From: Mycolicibacterium litorale
GTDB lineage: Bacteria > Actinomycetota > Actinomycetes > Mycobacteriales > Mycobacteriaceae
NCBI RefSeq assembly: GCF_010731695.1
Contig: NZ_AP022586.1
Coordinates: forward strand, 2,976,001 to 3,040,000
Direction: 5' to 3'
DNA: 64,000 nt
Shown: one piece after another, positions 21,454-32,209 of the stretch
Numbering within the stretch: the first letter of the stretch is position 1
Layout: every line of letters begins with the position of its first letter
Notes under the pieces: model-generated
What the model was told of the DNA's origin: nothing
Database searches by the model: none
Seen by the model: only the letters and a program-made list of their open reading frames with translations
Program-made: the position numbers and the translations under genes

Positions 21454-21459
21454 TAGGCT
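21454..21459 (+). promoter_or_regulatory. Leaderless -10 box (TAGGCT) of sseA
   Basis: TAGGCT is followed by 7 nt and the GTG start of sseA at 21467. It is the same hexamer as the birA box. Confidence 0.55.
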
Positions 21460-21466
21460 CGTTTCC

Positions 21467-22363
21467 GTGCCGCTGCCTCCTGATTCCAGCCCCAAACTCG
21501 CCGACTACGCCCACCCCGAACGGCTGGTCACCGCCGACTGGCTGGCCAGCAATCTCGGCCGCCCGGGCCTGGCCATCGTGGAGTCCGATGAAGACGTCCT
21601 GCTCTACGACACCGGCCACATCCCGGGCGCGGTGAAGATCGACTGGCACGTCGACCTCAACGATCCCCATGTGCGCGACTACATCGACGGTGAGCAGTTC
21701 GCCGCGCTGATGGACCGCAAGGGCATCAGCCGTGACGACACCGTGGTGATCTACGGCGACAAGAGCAACTGGTGGGCGGCCTACGCACTATGGGTGTTCA
21801 CGTTGTTCGGACACCCCGACGTGCGGCTGCTCGACGGCGGGCGCGACCTGTGGATCTCCGACGGACGCGACACCACCCTCGACGTGCCGTCCAAACAGAC
21901 CAGCGGCTACCCCGTCGTCGAACGCGACGACGCCCCGATCCGCGCGTACCGCGAAGACGTCCTGGCCGTGCTCGGCAAGCAGCCGCTCATCGACGTCCGC
22001 TCACCCGCCGAGTACACCGGCGAGCGCACCCACATGCCCGACTATCCCGAAGAGGGCGCCCTGCGCGGCGGGCACATCCCTACCGCCCGGTCGATCCCGT
22101 GGAGCAAGGCGGCGCGGGACAACGGACAATTCCGCACCCGGGCCGAGCTCGAGGAGCTCTACGGCTTCCTCAAGCCCGACGACGAGACCGTGGTCTACTG
22201 CCGGATCGGCGAGCGTTCGAGCCACACGTGGTTCGTGCTGACGCACCTGCTGGGCCTGCCGGGTGTGCGCAACTACGACGGATCGTGGACGGAATGGGGC
22301 AATGCGGTGCGGGTCCCCGTCGCCGTGGGGCCCGATCCGGGTGAGGCGCCCGCGTCGTCATGA
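21467..22363 (+). CDS. sseA: Thiosulfate sulfurtransferase SseA
   Basis: 298 residues with two rhodanese domains (about 15-150 inactive, 165-285 active). The persulfide cysteine is C245 in YCRIGERSS. It transfers sulfane sulfur from thiosulfate or related donors. The stop overlaps the ATG of the SufE-like gene (ATGA), implying a joint role in sulfur transfer, as in Rv3283-Rv3284. Confidence 0.94.
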   Translation: MPLPPDSSPKLADYAHPERLVTADWLASNLGRPGLAIVESDEDVLLYDTGHIPGAVKIDWHVDLNDPHVRDYIDGEQFAALMDRKGISRDDTVVIYGDKSNWWAAYALWVFTLFGHPDVRLLDGGRDLWISDGRDTTLDVPSKQTSGYPVVERDDAPIRAYREDVLAVLGKQPLIDVRSPAEYTGERTHMPDYPEEGALRGGHIPTARSIPWSKAARDNGQFRTRAELEELYGFLKPDDETVVYCRIGERSSHTWFVLTHLLGLPGVRNYDGSWTEWGNAVRVPVAVGPDPGEAPASS

Positions 22364-22788
22364 CCATGACCCCCTCGCTCCCGGGGCCGCTCGCCGCAGT
22401 CGTCTCCGAGTTCCAGGAAGTACAGGGACAGGACAAGCTCCGGCTGCTGCTGGAGTTCGCCGACGACCTGCCCGCGCTGCCCGCCGAGCTCGAAGAGGCG
22501 GCGATGGAACCGGTGCCGGAATGTCAGTCGCCGCTGTTCCTCCACGTCGACGCCGGGGATCCCGAGCGGGTGCGGCTGTACTTCAGCGCACCCGCCGAAG
22601 CGCCGACCACGCGTGGTTTCGCGGCCATTCTCGCGACGGGGCTCGACGAACAGCCGGCCGGCGACATCCTGGCCGTGCCCGACGACTTCTACACCGAGCT
22701 GGGACTCGCGGCCCTGATCAGCCCGCTGCGGCTGCGCGGGATGTCGGCGATGCTGACCCGCATCAAACGCCGCCTACGCGACAGCTGA
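22360..22788 (+). CDS. SufE-like sulfur acceptor protein
   Basis: 142 residues with the SufE/CsdE fold signature: an N-terminal helix ending in [20 protein letters not shown], the cysteine in VPECQSPLF, and the C-terminal [19 protein letters not shown]. SufE proteins accept persulfide sulfur; coupling to sseA suggests SseA is its donor. It matches Rv3284 by position. Confidence 0.9.
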   Translation: MTMTPSLPGPLAAVVSEFQEVQGQDKLRLLLEFADDLPALPAELEEAAMEPVPECQSPLFLHVDAGDPERVRLYFSAPAEAPTTRGFAAILATGLDEQPAGDILAVPDDFYTELGLAALISPLRLRGMSAMLTRIKRRLRDS

Positions 22789-24996
<2,208 letters not shown>

Positions 24997-25015
24997 CTCC
25001 CCCGTTTCCCCTGCC

Positions 25016-25053
25016 GGCGCAGCCCGATCGACGCGAGTCGAGCGGGCTGCGCC
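25016..25053 (+). terminator. Stem-loop after accA3
   Basis: GGCGCAGCCCG (25016-25026) pairs perfectly with CGGGCTGCGCC (25043-25053), 16-nt loop, 20 bp past the accA3 stop. There is no U-run, as usual for high-GC actinobacterial terminators; a short T-rich stretch comes later (25067-25075). Confidence 0.6.
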
Positions 25054-25310
25054 GCAGTCGTTGTGCAGGGTTTTTCCGCGCCGGGCGCTGCCCTTCCACG
25101 GCGCATCGCTGCCCGCTTTTCGCCGTCCGTAGGCCACAGTCGCACGCCCCTACGACCACGTGATTTTGCTGCGAATCCCGCTCACACCCCGCCTTCGTCG
25201 ACCCGGAGGAGCCTTCTTCGCGCTTTTACTGATGTCCGCTTGCACGATGTGCTCTTTACGCAAGCAAAGGTAAGTGGGACTACAAAAGATCACTTCTGGT
25301 GGACCACACC

Positions 25311-25520
25311 ATGTCGTTGCCATCCGTCGATGGGGTGGCCACCACGCCGACGTGCGCGTGGGCGAACCATACACCGACGGGCCGACCGGGCAACGGCGGT
25401 TCGGCGTTCCGCCAGGGGTTTGACGTCGTCGTTCACCGCATGCCGTGGGTCGAGGGCGAAGATCTCGTCCCGGTCAGCGGCCGCCTCCTCGCCGAAATCG
25501 CCGCCCGTCCGAGCCATTGA
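25311..25520 (+). CDS. Possible small hypothetical protein
   Basis: A 69-residue frame (73 from an in-frame GTG at 25299) in an otherwise gene-free region. Third codon positions are mostly G or C, as in real genes here, and GGTGG precedes the ATG by about 9 nt. No signal peptide, membrane helix or known motif is seen. The antisense strand also has an open frame, so coding status is uncertain. Confidence 0.3.
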   Translation: MSLPSVDGVATTPTCAWANHTPTGRPGNGGSAFRQGFDVVVHRMPWVEGEDLVPVSGRLLAEIAARPSH

Positions 25521-25642
25521 TCGTTTTGCCGACATGTGTCAAGGTAAGCCAGGTCATGCTGCTGCAGCGAATAACGAACCGGCACCGGAGAATTTGCCTT
25601 GACGTCAGCAGAGCGCATTAAGTTAATGCCGAATCTTCCCAA

Positions 25643-25671
25643 TTGCCTCTAAGGTTCCGCTCAGGTACAGT
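25643..25671 (+). promoter_or_regulatory. SigA-type promoter with no gene downstream
   Basis: TTGCCT (25643-25648), a 17-bp spacer and TACAGT (25666-25671) form one of the best -35/-10 pairs in the window. Transcription would start near 25679. The next genes downstream are on the opposite strand. Confidence 0.5.
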
Positions 25672-25678
25672 TTGCTAC

Positions 25679-25827
25679 GTGCCCGAACGGGGCCAGTGCA
25701 GGGAAATGGTCATTGGCGGCGGCGTTCCGTCGTCAGGCACCACATGACGAGGCGGGTAGAGGGACAATCGCCTCAACATTTCGAGGGGGAGCGGTCCCGC
25801 TTCTCCGGCGAGAGCCGGAGGAGCGGG
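25679..25827 (+). ncRNA. Candidate small RNA (about 150 nt)
   Basis: The predicted transcript runs from the promoter's start at about 25679 to a strong hairpin at 25796-25827. It contains an internal stem GAGGCG/CGCCTC (25749-25754 with 25769-25774). It could instead encode a 22-residue leaderless peptide from the GTG at 25679 to the stop at 25745-25747. No match to a known RNA family is claimed; the call rests on promoter plus terminator-like structure. Confidence 0.35.
25796..25827. terminator. Strong GNRA-loop hairpin, 3' of the phosphonate operon
   Basis: CCCGCTTCTCCGGC pairs with GCCGGAGGAGCGGG over 14 bp (one U-G wobble) around a GAGA tetraloop. It lies 9 bp beyond the alcohol dehydrogenase stop, so it can end the minus-strand phn transcript, and also the plus-strand candidate RNA. 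No U-run on either side. Confidence 0.6.
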
Positions 25828-25836
25828 GCGCCGCCA

Positions 25837-26823
25837 CTACGGCGCCACCCCCGCACGAAGTATCCCGGGCGCCGTAGCGGTCAGGACCGAGGCGATGTCG
25901 TCGAGACCGACCGGTGCGGAAACCACCGAAGCCCACGGGTACGTGTCGCGAGTGCGCTCCAGGAACGCGATCGCCGCCGCCAGGTGCCGCGGCTCGTAGT
26001 TGTGGACGCCGCGGATCGTCCACCACCGGCGCACCACGCTCTCCGGGTCGAGCGCGAGCGCCGGACCGGGCATCACCGAACCGGCGAGGACGAGCACTCC
26101 CCCGATGTCCAACCGGGGCAGCGCCGCCTCGATCGCCGTGGTCGCGCCGGTGAAGTCGATGAGGACGTCCACCGGCCCACCTGCGTCCACCGCGGCGCCG
26201 AAACGACCGGCCACCCGCAGCCGCTCGGCGTCGCGGTCGGTGACCCGCACGTCGGCCCCGCCCTCCGCGCACGCCGCGGCGGCGGTCACACCCAGCATGC
26301 CGGCCCCGCAGATCAGCACCCGCCGGCCGGCCGGCGGGCCGGCGGCCTCCAGCGTCGCCATCACCGTGGCCGTCGCGCACGCCGCGGGGGCGGCGACCGG
26401 GTCGTCGAGGCCGTCGGGCACGCGCTGCACAGCCACACCGGCGGGCAGGGCGATGTATTGGGAGTAGGCGCCCGACAACGGCCAGTCCCCGGCGAACGGT
26501 TCATGCCCCACCTTGCGCACCACCGCGCATTTGGCGCTGCGGCCCGACCGGCAGCGTGGGCACCGCCCGCAGGTGGCGGTGACCGACCAGACCACCCGCT
26601 CGCCGACCGCCAGCCCCCGCCGCGGGTCGGGTCTCACGACGTCACCGACGGCTTCGTGGCCCAGCACGCTGGGGCATGGACCGCCCCTGCGGCCGGTGAC
26701 GGTGTGCAGATCGCTCCCGCACACCGTGGCCAGGCGCACCCGCACGATCAGCGTGTCGTCGGCAGGCACGTCCACATCGCGGATCTCCACGCCGTGGGCG
26801 GTCCACACCGCGGCCCGGCTCAC
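25837..26823 (-). CDS. Phosphonate-associated zinc alcohol dehydrogenase (TIGR03366-like)
   Basis: 328 residues, medium-chain dehydrogenase/reductase: catalytic zinc site CGSDLH and GHE, structural zinc cysteines CGRCPRCRSGRSAKC, NAD-binding VLICGAGMLGVTAA. It resembles the alcohol dehydrogenases found in phosphonate catabolism clusters (TIGR03366). A role in oxidising or reducing the aldehyde released from a phosphonate is plausible, but the substrate is unknown. The GTG start overlaps the phnE stop by 4 bp, so it ends the hydrolase-phnD-phnC-phnE-adh operon. Confidence 0.8.
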   Translation of the reverse strand: MSRAAVWTAHGVEIRDVDVPADDTLIVRVRLATVCGSDLHTVTGRRGGPCPSVLGHEAVGDVVRPDPRRGLAVGERVVWSVTATCGRCPRCRSGRSAKCAVVRKVGHEPFAGDWPLSGAYSQYIALPAGVAVQRVPDGLDDPVAAPAACATATVMATLEAAGPPAGRRVLICGAGMLGVTAAAACAEGGADVRVTDRDAERLRVAGRFGAAVDAGGPVDVLIDFTGATTAIEAALPRLDIGGVLVLAGSVMPGPALALDPESVVRRWWTIRGVHNYEPRHLAAAIAFLERTRDTYPWASVVSAPVGLDDIASVLTATAPGILRAGVAP

Positions 26824-28421
26824 ACGAGGCGCGACCGGATCCACCCCGACAGCCTCTCGATGGCGTAGACGACGGCGAAGATCACCAGCACGATCGCGCC
26901 GGCGACGTCGAAGTTCAGCGTGCGGATCGACTCGAACAGCAGGTACCCGATCCCGCCGGCACCGACGATCCCCAGCACCGTCGAGGTGCGGACGTTGACG
27001 TCCAGAAGGTAGAGGCTGGACCCGACCAACGCCGGCATCGCCTGGGGAACGACCGCGGCGAACAGCGTCTTCCACCAGCCGCCGCCCACCGAGCGCACCG
27101 CCTCCATCGGGCCGGGGTCGATCTCCTCGACCGCGTCGGCGACCAGTTTGGCGAGGAACCCGATGGATCCGAGCGCCAGCGCGCACGTCCCGGCCACCGG
27201 CCCGAGACCGAGCGCGGCGACGAACACCACCGCCAGGATCAACTCGGGCACCGCGCGGACGACCAGGATCCAGGCGCGGGCCGGCCAGTAGCACCAGCGA
27301 TGCGGGGTGACGTTGCGTGCCGCGAGCAGACCCACCGGCACCGACAGCACCACACCGATCGCGGTCGACACCACGCCGATGGCGACGGTCTGCACGGCGG
27401 CGTCGAGCAGCCCGACGCCCATCGCGCCGAAGTTCGGCGGGATCATCCGCGCGAACACGTCGAACGACGGGCCGATCCAGGTCAGCAGCGACCACGGGTT
27501 GATCTTCAACTCGGTCAGCGCGGCCACGCTCACCGCGAACAGGATGCCGGACAGCGTGAATCGCCAGATGCGGTCCCTGCGGGGATTCGACGTCGCCGGG
27601 CGCAGCAGCGCTCGCCGCACCCCGATGGCCAGCACCTCCATCGCACCGATGATGGCCAGGATCACCAGGACGATCCCCAGGGCGCGCGGATAGATCAACC
27701 CACGCAGCGCGTCCTGAAGTGCGAAGCCGATACCTCCCGCGCCGACGAATCCGAGGACGACCGACATCCGCAAATTGATGTCGACGCGGTAGACGAAGGT
27801 GCCGATCCAGGACGGGACCACCTGAGGCAGAACGGCATTGACCATCTGCCTGAGGTATCCGGCGCCGGCGCTGCGGACCGCCTCGCGCGGGCCGGGATCG
27901 CTCTGTTCGATCGCGTCGGCGAACAGCTTGCCCAGCATCCCGATCGAATGCAGCGCCAGCGCCAGGATGCCGGGCAGTACGCCGATGCCCAGTGCGCGCA
28001 CGAACAGCACGGCGAACAGTAGGTCGGGCATCGCCCGGCAGAACGTGATGACCGCCCGCGCCACGGCGTACACCGCCGGGTGCGGCGTGGTGTTGCGTGC
28101 GGCCAGAAAGGCCAGCGGCACCGACGCGACCGCGGCGAGCACCGTGCCGAGCACCGCCATGAGCAGTGTCTCGACCGCGAGCCCGCCGATCCGGCCAGGG
28201 TCGTCGAGGCGGGGCGGCATCATGCGATCCAGAAGCGCCGCGACCTCGTCGAGTCCGTCGATCAGCGCAGCGGGCGCGAAATCGATGTACCAGGCGGCGG
28301 CGATCGTCGCGACGAACGCGCAGAGCGCGACCAGCTGCACGGGACCCGGCGCCGGCAACCGGCCCGGACTCCGCGACGGCGTCCCGGTGGGGCGCGGGCG
28401 GGCCGGCAGTGACGTGCTCAC
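26820..28421 (-). CDS. phnE: Phosphonate ABC transporter permease, two PhnE domains fused
   Basis: 533 residues made of two homologous permease units (about 60-270 and 330-530), each with the BPD inner-membrane motif (IGMLGKLFADAIEQSDPGPREAVRSAGAG and IGFLAKLVADAVEEIDPGPMEAVRSVGGG) and a matching VGAGGIG(F/Y). Most bacteria use two separate PhnE chains or a homodimer; here a single polypeptide forms the whole channel. It works with PhnC and PhnD to import phosphonates. The GTG start overlaps the phnC stop (GTGA). Confidence 0.92.
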   Translation of the reverse strand: MSTSLPARPRPTGTPSRSPGRLPAPGPVQLVALCAFVATIAAAWYIDFAPAALIDGLDEVAALLDRMMPPRLDDPGRIGGLAVETLLMAVLGTVLAAVASVPLAFLAARNTTPHPAVYAVARAVITFCRAMPDLLFAVLFVRALGIGVLPGILALALHSIGMLGKLFADAIEQSDPGPREAVRSAGAGYLRQMVNAVLPQVVPSWIGTFVYRVDINLRMSVVLGFVGAGGIGFALQDALRGLIYPRALGIVLVILAIIGAMEVLAIGVRRALLRPATSNPRRDRIWRFTLSGILFAVSVAALTELKINPWSLLTWIGPSFDVFARMIPPNFGAMGVGLLDAAVQTVAIGVVSTAIGVVLSVPVGLLAARNVTPHRWCYWPARAWILVVRAVPELILAVVFVAALGLGPVAGTCALALGSIGFLAKLVADAVEEIDPGPMEAVRSVGGGWWKTLFAAVVPQAMPALVGSSLYLLDVNVRTSTVLGIVGAGGIGYLLFESIRTLNFDVAGAIVLVIFAVVYAIERLSGWIRSRLV

Positions 28422-29221
28422 GACCGCGCGGCCGGCCCCGCGACCGCCGGATCGACCCGCCGGTAGATGGCCAGCACGTCGTCGCGGTTCATGCCGACCG
28501 CAGGCCGGTCGAGTACCTTGCGGCCGTTACGCAGGCCGACGAGGCGATGGGCCCAGCCCAGCGCGAGATCGACCTGATGCAGGGTGCATACGACGGTGAG
28601 CTTCTCTTCGATGCAGACGCGGAAGAGCATGTCCATGACGACCCCGGCGTTCTCGGGGTCCAGGGAGGCGACGGGTTCGTCGGCGAGCAGCAGCGCCGGC
28701 CGCTGCATGAGGGTCCTGGCGATCGCCACCCGCTGCTGCTGCCCACCGGAGAGGGTGTCGGCGCGTCGTTCCGCGAAGTCGGCCAGACCGACCCGGTCGA
28801 GGTGGCCGAGCGCCTCCTCGCGCATCGCCCGCGGGTAGGTCAGTGCCCCGTAGCGCGGCAGGCTCAGCCTGCCGAGCCCGCCGATGAGAACGTTCTCCAG
28901 ACAGCTGAGCCGGCCGACGAGGTTGAACTGCTGGAAGACGAACCCCACCCGGCGGCGCAGCCTGCGCAGCTCCGGCTCGGACGCCGTGTCGACGCGGGTC
29001 CCACCCACGTTGATCTGGCCCGAGGTGACCGGATGCAGGCCGTTGAGGCACCGCAGCAGCGTGGATTTGCCGGAGCCGGAAAGTCCGAGCAGCACCAGCA
29101 TTTCGCTGCGGTGCACATCGAGCGAGACGTCGTCGAGCGCGAGGGTGTCGCCGAACCGCTTGGTGACGTTGCGGACGGCGACCACCACGTCATCGCCGGC
29201 GACCGAGTGGTCGGGGTCCAC
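28418..29221 (-). CDS. phnC: Phosphonate ABC transporter ATP-binding protein PhnC
   Basis: 267 residues. Walker A GLSGSGKST, Q-loop FVFQQFNLV, signature LSGGQQQR, Walker B ALLLADEPVASLDP and the H-loop histidine in CTLHQVDLA. The sequence between Walker A and signature (QFNLVGRLSCLENVLIGGLG) is typical of PhnC. It powers the fused PhnE channel. The GTG lies 3 bp after the phnD stop. Confidence 0.93.
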   Translation of the reverse strand: MDPDHSVAGDDVVVAVRNVTKRFGDTLALDDVSLDVHRSEMLVLLGLSGSGKSTLLRCLNGLHPVTSGQINVGGTRVDTASEPELRRLRRRVGFVFQQFNLVGRLSCLENVLIGGLGRLSLPRYGALTYPRAMREEALGHLDRVGLADFAERRADTLSGGQQQRVAIARTLMQRPALLLADEPVASLDPENAGVVMDMLFRVCIEEKLTVVCTLHQVDLALGWAHRLVGLRNGRKVLDRPAVGMNRDDVLAIYRRVDPAVAGPAARS

Positions 29222-29224
29222 GCG

Positions 29225-30193
29225 TCAGGCCTTGCACTTCTCGGAGCCGGTGACCTCACAGACCTTGCGCACGCCGTCGTAGGCCGAGTCGTCCACGGGG
29301 ACCACACCCCAGGCGCGTTCGTCGGTGATCAGGCAGTCGTCGGCCTCGCAGAACCCTTCGGCCGCCATGACCTTGGCGTTGGCCTTCTGGGTGAAGACGC
29401 TTTCGAGCTTGCCGATGGCGTCGGCGCCCAGCGCGTCGTTGGCCGCGAACACCGATCCGGCGATCATCTCGGACTTCCACACGGTCTTGAGGTCACCGGG
29501 TGCGAGATCACCCTTCTGCACCATGGTCTCGTCGACCATGCTGTCGAATGCGAACCCGGCATCGCAATCGCCGTTCTTGATCGACAGCGCCGACGCGTCG
29601 TGGCCGCCGGCGTAGATCGGGGTCATCGCCGCGGAGATGTCTGCCTCGGAGCCCGACTTGATCACCCCGGCCTCGATCAGTCCTGCGGTCGGGTACAGGA
29701 AGCCGGAGGTGGAGCCCGGGTCGACAAAGCACACCTTCTTACCCGCGAAATCGTTGAGGCCGTTGATCGCTGCGTTGTCGGCGCGGGCCAGGCCGTACGA
29801 CTGGTAGCCGGGATCGGCGCCTTCGGACTCGATGACGGCGCCCAGCGGCGTGAGCTTCGCCCCGTTGAGTCCGGCGACGACGTAGGCGAACGGCCCGAAG
29901 AACGCGAGGTCGACGTTGCCGGCGATCATCCCCTCGACCACGCCGGCGTAGTCGGAGGCCTGCACGAACTCGACGGTGGAGCCGGTCTCCTTCTCCAGCA
30001 GCGCGATGAGCGGGTCGTAGCTGGCGCGCATGTCGGCGGAGTTCTCCGCGGGAACGGCGGCGAGTGTGATGGTGTCCGGGAAGCCGTTGTCGTTGGGGGC
30101 CTCGGACGCGGTGTCCGAACTCGAACACCCGGCGACCAGGAGGACCGCCGCCGCGGCGGCCGCGGTGGCGAGGCGAGTGAATCTGTGTGTCAT
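29225..30193 (-). CDS. phnD: Phosphonate-binding lipoprotein PhnD
   Basis: 322 residues. A lipoprotein signal peptide ends in LLVAGC (lipidated Cys about residue 22), followed by the PhnD/SsuA2 binding-protein fold with the phosphonate pocket segments FFGPFAYVVA and DPGSTSGFLYP. It captures phosphonates outside the membrane for PhnC-PhnE. The ATG at 30193 has AAAGGA about 9 nt upstream; the frame open to 30310 lacks one. Confidence 0.92.
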   Translation of the reverse strand: MTHRFTRLATAAAAAAVLLVAGCSSSDTASEAPNDNGFPDTITLAAVPAENSADMRASYDPLIALLEKETGSTVEFVQASDYAGVVEGMIAGNVDLAFFGPFAYVVAGLNGAKLTPLGAVIESEGADPGYQSYGLARADNAAINGLNDFAGKKVCFVDPGSTSGFLYPTAGLIEAGVIKSGSEADISAAMTPIYAGGHDASALSIKNGDCDAGFAFDSMVDETMVQKGDLAPGDLKTVWKSEMIAGSVFAANDALGADAIGKLESVFTQKANAKVMAAEGFCEADDCLITDERAWGVVPVDDSAYDGVRKVCEVTGSEKCKA

Positions 30194-30218
30194 GTGCAGC
30201 AGTCCTTTTCGAGTGGTT

Positions 30219-30890
30219 TCAGGCGGCGAGCAGGAGGTCGGGCAGCGCGGCGACGGAGTCGAGCACGTGGGAAGCGCCTGCGGCGCGCAGCGCGGGTTCG
30301 TCGTGGGCACCGGTCAGGACCCCGGCGACCGTCGCGGCGCCGGCCCGCAGGCCGCACACGATGTCGGTCGAGGTGTCCCCGACGACGGCGACCTTGCGCA
30401 CGTCGTCGACGCCGGCGCGCATGAGCGCGGTGAGCACCAGGTCGGGATGAGGCCGGCCACGCACGCCCGGCCCGGGTGCGAGCACCACATCGGCGATGTC
30501 GCCCCAGCCCAGCGCGTCGAGGATGCGCTGCTGGGTCGCCGGGCTGAATCCGGTGGTCAGCGCCACCCGGACGCCCGCATCGCGTAACGCCGAAATCGCC
30601 TCCGCCGCGCCGGGAATGGGGCTCACGTCGCCGTCCACGAAATCTCCGTAGGCCTGCTCGAAGGCGGCGTTGGCTTCCCGGGCGCGCTCGTCGGTGCCGA
30701 ACAGAGCACCGAAGACCTCGATCTTGGACTGGCCCATGGTGTCGAGCACGTACCGTCGGGCGCGGTCACGCTCGGGGCCGGCCTCGGGCAGTCCTACGGC
30801 GGTCGCAGCCTCGTCGAAGGCGCGGATCACCAGCCCGTCGTCGCGCACGGTGGTGCCTGCCATGTCGAGTACTGCGAGTTCTGTTTGCAT
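30219..30890 (-). CDS. Phosphonatase-like HAD hydrolase (PhnX-like)
   Basis: About 223 residues of the HAD superfamily with a C1 cap. The nucleophile motif VLDMAGTTV is the form seen in phosphonoacetaldehyde hydrolase and its relatives (TIGR03351); later motifs are LTTGFS and the acidic VVGDTSTD. It probably releases phosphate from phosphonoacetaldehyde or a similar compound, breaking the C-P bond. First gene of the operon with phnDCE and adh, 25 bp before phnD. ATG 30890 and GTG 30899 are both possible starts. A PhnF-type operator lies upstream. Confidence 0.85.
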   Translation of the reverse strand: MQTELAVLDMAGTTVRDDGLVIRAFDEAATAVGLPEAGPERDRARRYVLDTMGQSKIEVFGALFGTDERAREANAAFEQAYGDFVDGDVSPIPGAAEAISALRDAGVRVALTTGFSPATQQRILDALGWGDIADVVLAPGPGVRGRPHPDLVLTALMRAGVDDVRKVAVVGDTSTDIVCGLRAGAATVAGVLTGAHDEPALRAAGASHVLDSVAALPDLLLAA

Positions 30891-30965
30891 GCGGATCACT
30901 CTCTGATGCGTTGTGTGCCTGGCGGTTCCGCGGGCCGGAACGCGGGGTTAACAGCTTCCGAAGAA

Positions 30966-30980
30966 TCGGTCTATACCAAT
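30966..30980 (-). promoter_or_regulatory. PhnF-type operator 1 (TTGGTATAGACCGA)
   Basis: On the minus strand TTGGTATAGACCGA matches TGGTATAGACC, the reported binding core of the mycobacterial GntR repressor PhnF, with one arm imperfect. It lies about 80 bp before the HAD hydrolase start, between that gene and the FAD oxidoreductase, so it can control the hydrolase-transporter operon separately. Confidence 0.7.
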
Positions 30981-30986
30981 CGGAGG

Positions 30987-32102
30987 TCACAGGCCGATGA
31001 GGTCGGCGGTCTGCTCGGCGATCGCCGGGCCGAGCGTCATCCCGCGACCGCCCGGCCCCGTCACGATGTGGACAGCGGCGTCCGGCGACCGGCGGCAGAC
31101 CAGTTCGCCCGGATCGATGCACTGGCTGTACACCCCCGCCCAGCGTCGTTCGACCGGCGGAAGTGGGCGCCCCAGCAGCTCTTCGACCAGCCCGGTGAGG
31201 TATGTGTACGGACCCTCGGACACGTCGAAGGTGAACGGTTCGGCGTACTCGTGGGTGTCGCCGATCGTCAGCCCGCCGTGCAGCCGCTGCACACACAGCA
31301 GTTGCATGTGATGGTGTTCGGCGACCACGTCCTGCGGCTGGGTACGCGCGAGATCGTCCGCGGCGGCACCCGCGAAACCCGGGTAGTAGCGCATGCTGTC
31401 GCCGTCGGCGATCGCGGTCGGGAACTGTTCGCCCAGCGGAGCCGTCTGCATCATCTGCAGCCGCACCCGGCGCACCGGCAGCTCGCCGGCGAGCTCGCGG
31501 ACCAGCCCACCGTGGGCCGCGCCGGTACACACGACGACGAGGTCCCCGTCGTGCTGCGTGCCGTGGTCGTCGCGAACGCCGTGGCCCGACACCGCCCGCA
31601 CTTCGGTCGCAGGCAGGAAGGTGTACCGGCCCGTCGCGGACAGATACGCGCGGATCGCCGGCAGGGCTTGGCGGGATTCCACGGCCGCGTCGCGCGAACA
31701 GTGCAGCGCGGCAACGAACTTGCCCCGCAGCGCGGGATTGAGCGTGCGTGCTTCGTCGGGGTCGAGGACGGTGAAGCCGCGCGCGGCGGCGTCGGATCGT
31801 CCGGCGACCTCCTCGGCCACCGCGAGCTCGGCCGGTGTGCGCAGCAGGGTCAGCGAGCCCGTCGGACGGAACCCGATGCCGGGCACCGCCGCACCGAGCC
31901 GCTCCCACAGTTCGCGGGCACGCAGGGCGGCGTCGAGTTCACCGCGGGTCCGGCCCGACACCCAGACGAGCCCGAAGTTGCGCACCGTGGCGCCGCGTGC
32001 TTCCGGTTCGCGTTCGAGGTGGACGACGTGGTGGCCGCGCCGGACCGCCTCCATGGCGTGTGCGGTGCCGAGGATCCCGCCACCGACGATGATGATGCGC
32101 AT
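30987..32102 (-). CDS. FAD-dependent oxidoreductase of phosphonate clusters (TIGR03364-like)
   Basis: 371 residues, DAO family: N-terminal MRIIIVGGGILGTAHAMEAVRRGHHVVHLER binds FAD; the rest (VCTGAAHGGLV, TGPGGRGMTLGPAIAE) is as in glycine oxidase relatives. This subgroup recurs in phosphonate degradation loci and is thought to oxidise aminoalkylphosphonates (for example N-methylated 2-aminoethylphosphonate) to phosphonoacetaldehyde, which the PhnX-like hydrolase could then cleave; that is inference here. ATG at 32102 has GGGAGGG upstream. It is divergent from the HD gene, with operator 2 between. Confidence 0.8.
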   Translation of the reverse strand: MRIIIVGGGILGTAHAMEAVRRGHHVVHLEREPEARGATVRNFGLVWVSGRTRGELDAALRARELWERLGAAVPGIGFRPTGSLTLLRTPAELAVAEEVAGRSDAAARGFTVLDPDEARTLNPALRGKFVAALHCSRDAAVESRQALPAIRAYLSATGRYTFLPATEVRAVSGHGVRDDHGTQHDGDLVVVCTGAAHGGLVRELAGELPVRRVRLQMMQTAPLGEQFPTAIADGDSMRYYPGFAGAAADDLARTQPQDVVAEHHHMQLLCVQRLHGGLTIGDTHEYAEPFTFDVSEGPYTYLTGLVEELLGRPLPPVERRWAGVYSQCIDPGELVCRRSPDAAVHIVTGPGGRGMTLGPAIAEQTADLIGL

Positions 32103-32175
32103 GGGCGCACCCTCCCGCCGCCCGGCGACCGGGCGCCGACGCCGAGGTGGGCGGCAGGCGAACGCCAGGTGAACC

Positions 32176-32191
32176 ATTGGTATAGACCAAT
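32176..32191. promoter_or_regulatory. PhnF-type operator 2 (ATTGGTATAGACCAAT)
   Basis: A perfect 6-bp inverted repeat, ATTGGT and ACCAAT around ATAG, containing the full TGGTATAGACCA (32178-32189). It lies in the divergent gap and ends 6 bp before the -10 box of the HD-phnF promoter, so bound repressor would block that promoter and could also block the FAD oxidoreductase. Confidence 0.8.
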
Positions 32192-32197
32192 TGCTGT

Positions 32198-32203
32198 TAC
32201 GCT
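32198..32203 (+). promoter_or_regulatory. Leaderless -10 box (TACGCT) of the HD-phnF operon
   Basis: TACGCT is followed by 6 nt and the GTG at 32210, which I take as the start of the HD protein. Operator 2 lies just upstream, over the -35 region. Confidence 0.55.
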
Positions 32204-32209
32204 GTGCCC

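Larger units (their letters stand above)
25054..25836. other. Long intergenic region between accA3 and the phosphonate operon
   Basis: About 780 bp. Visible in it: a possible 69-73-residue ORF (25299-25520), A+T-rich stretches at 25140-25300 and 25520-25680, and a candidate promoter plus structured RNA (25643-25827) described separately. No known gene family is recognised. Confidence 0.4.

Noticed and set aside
24997-25836. Insertion sequence or prophage remnant in the gap after accA3
   Set aside because: No transposase or integrase motif and no terminal inverted repeats or target duplication were found.
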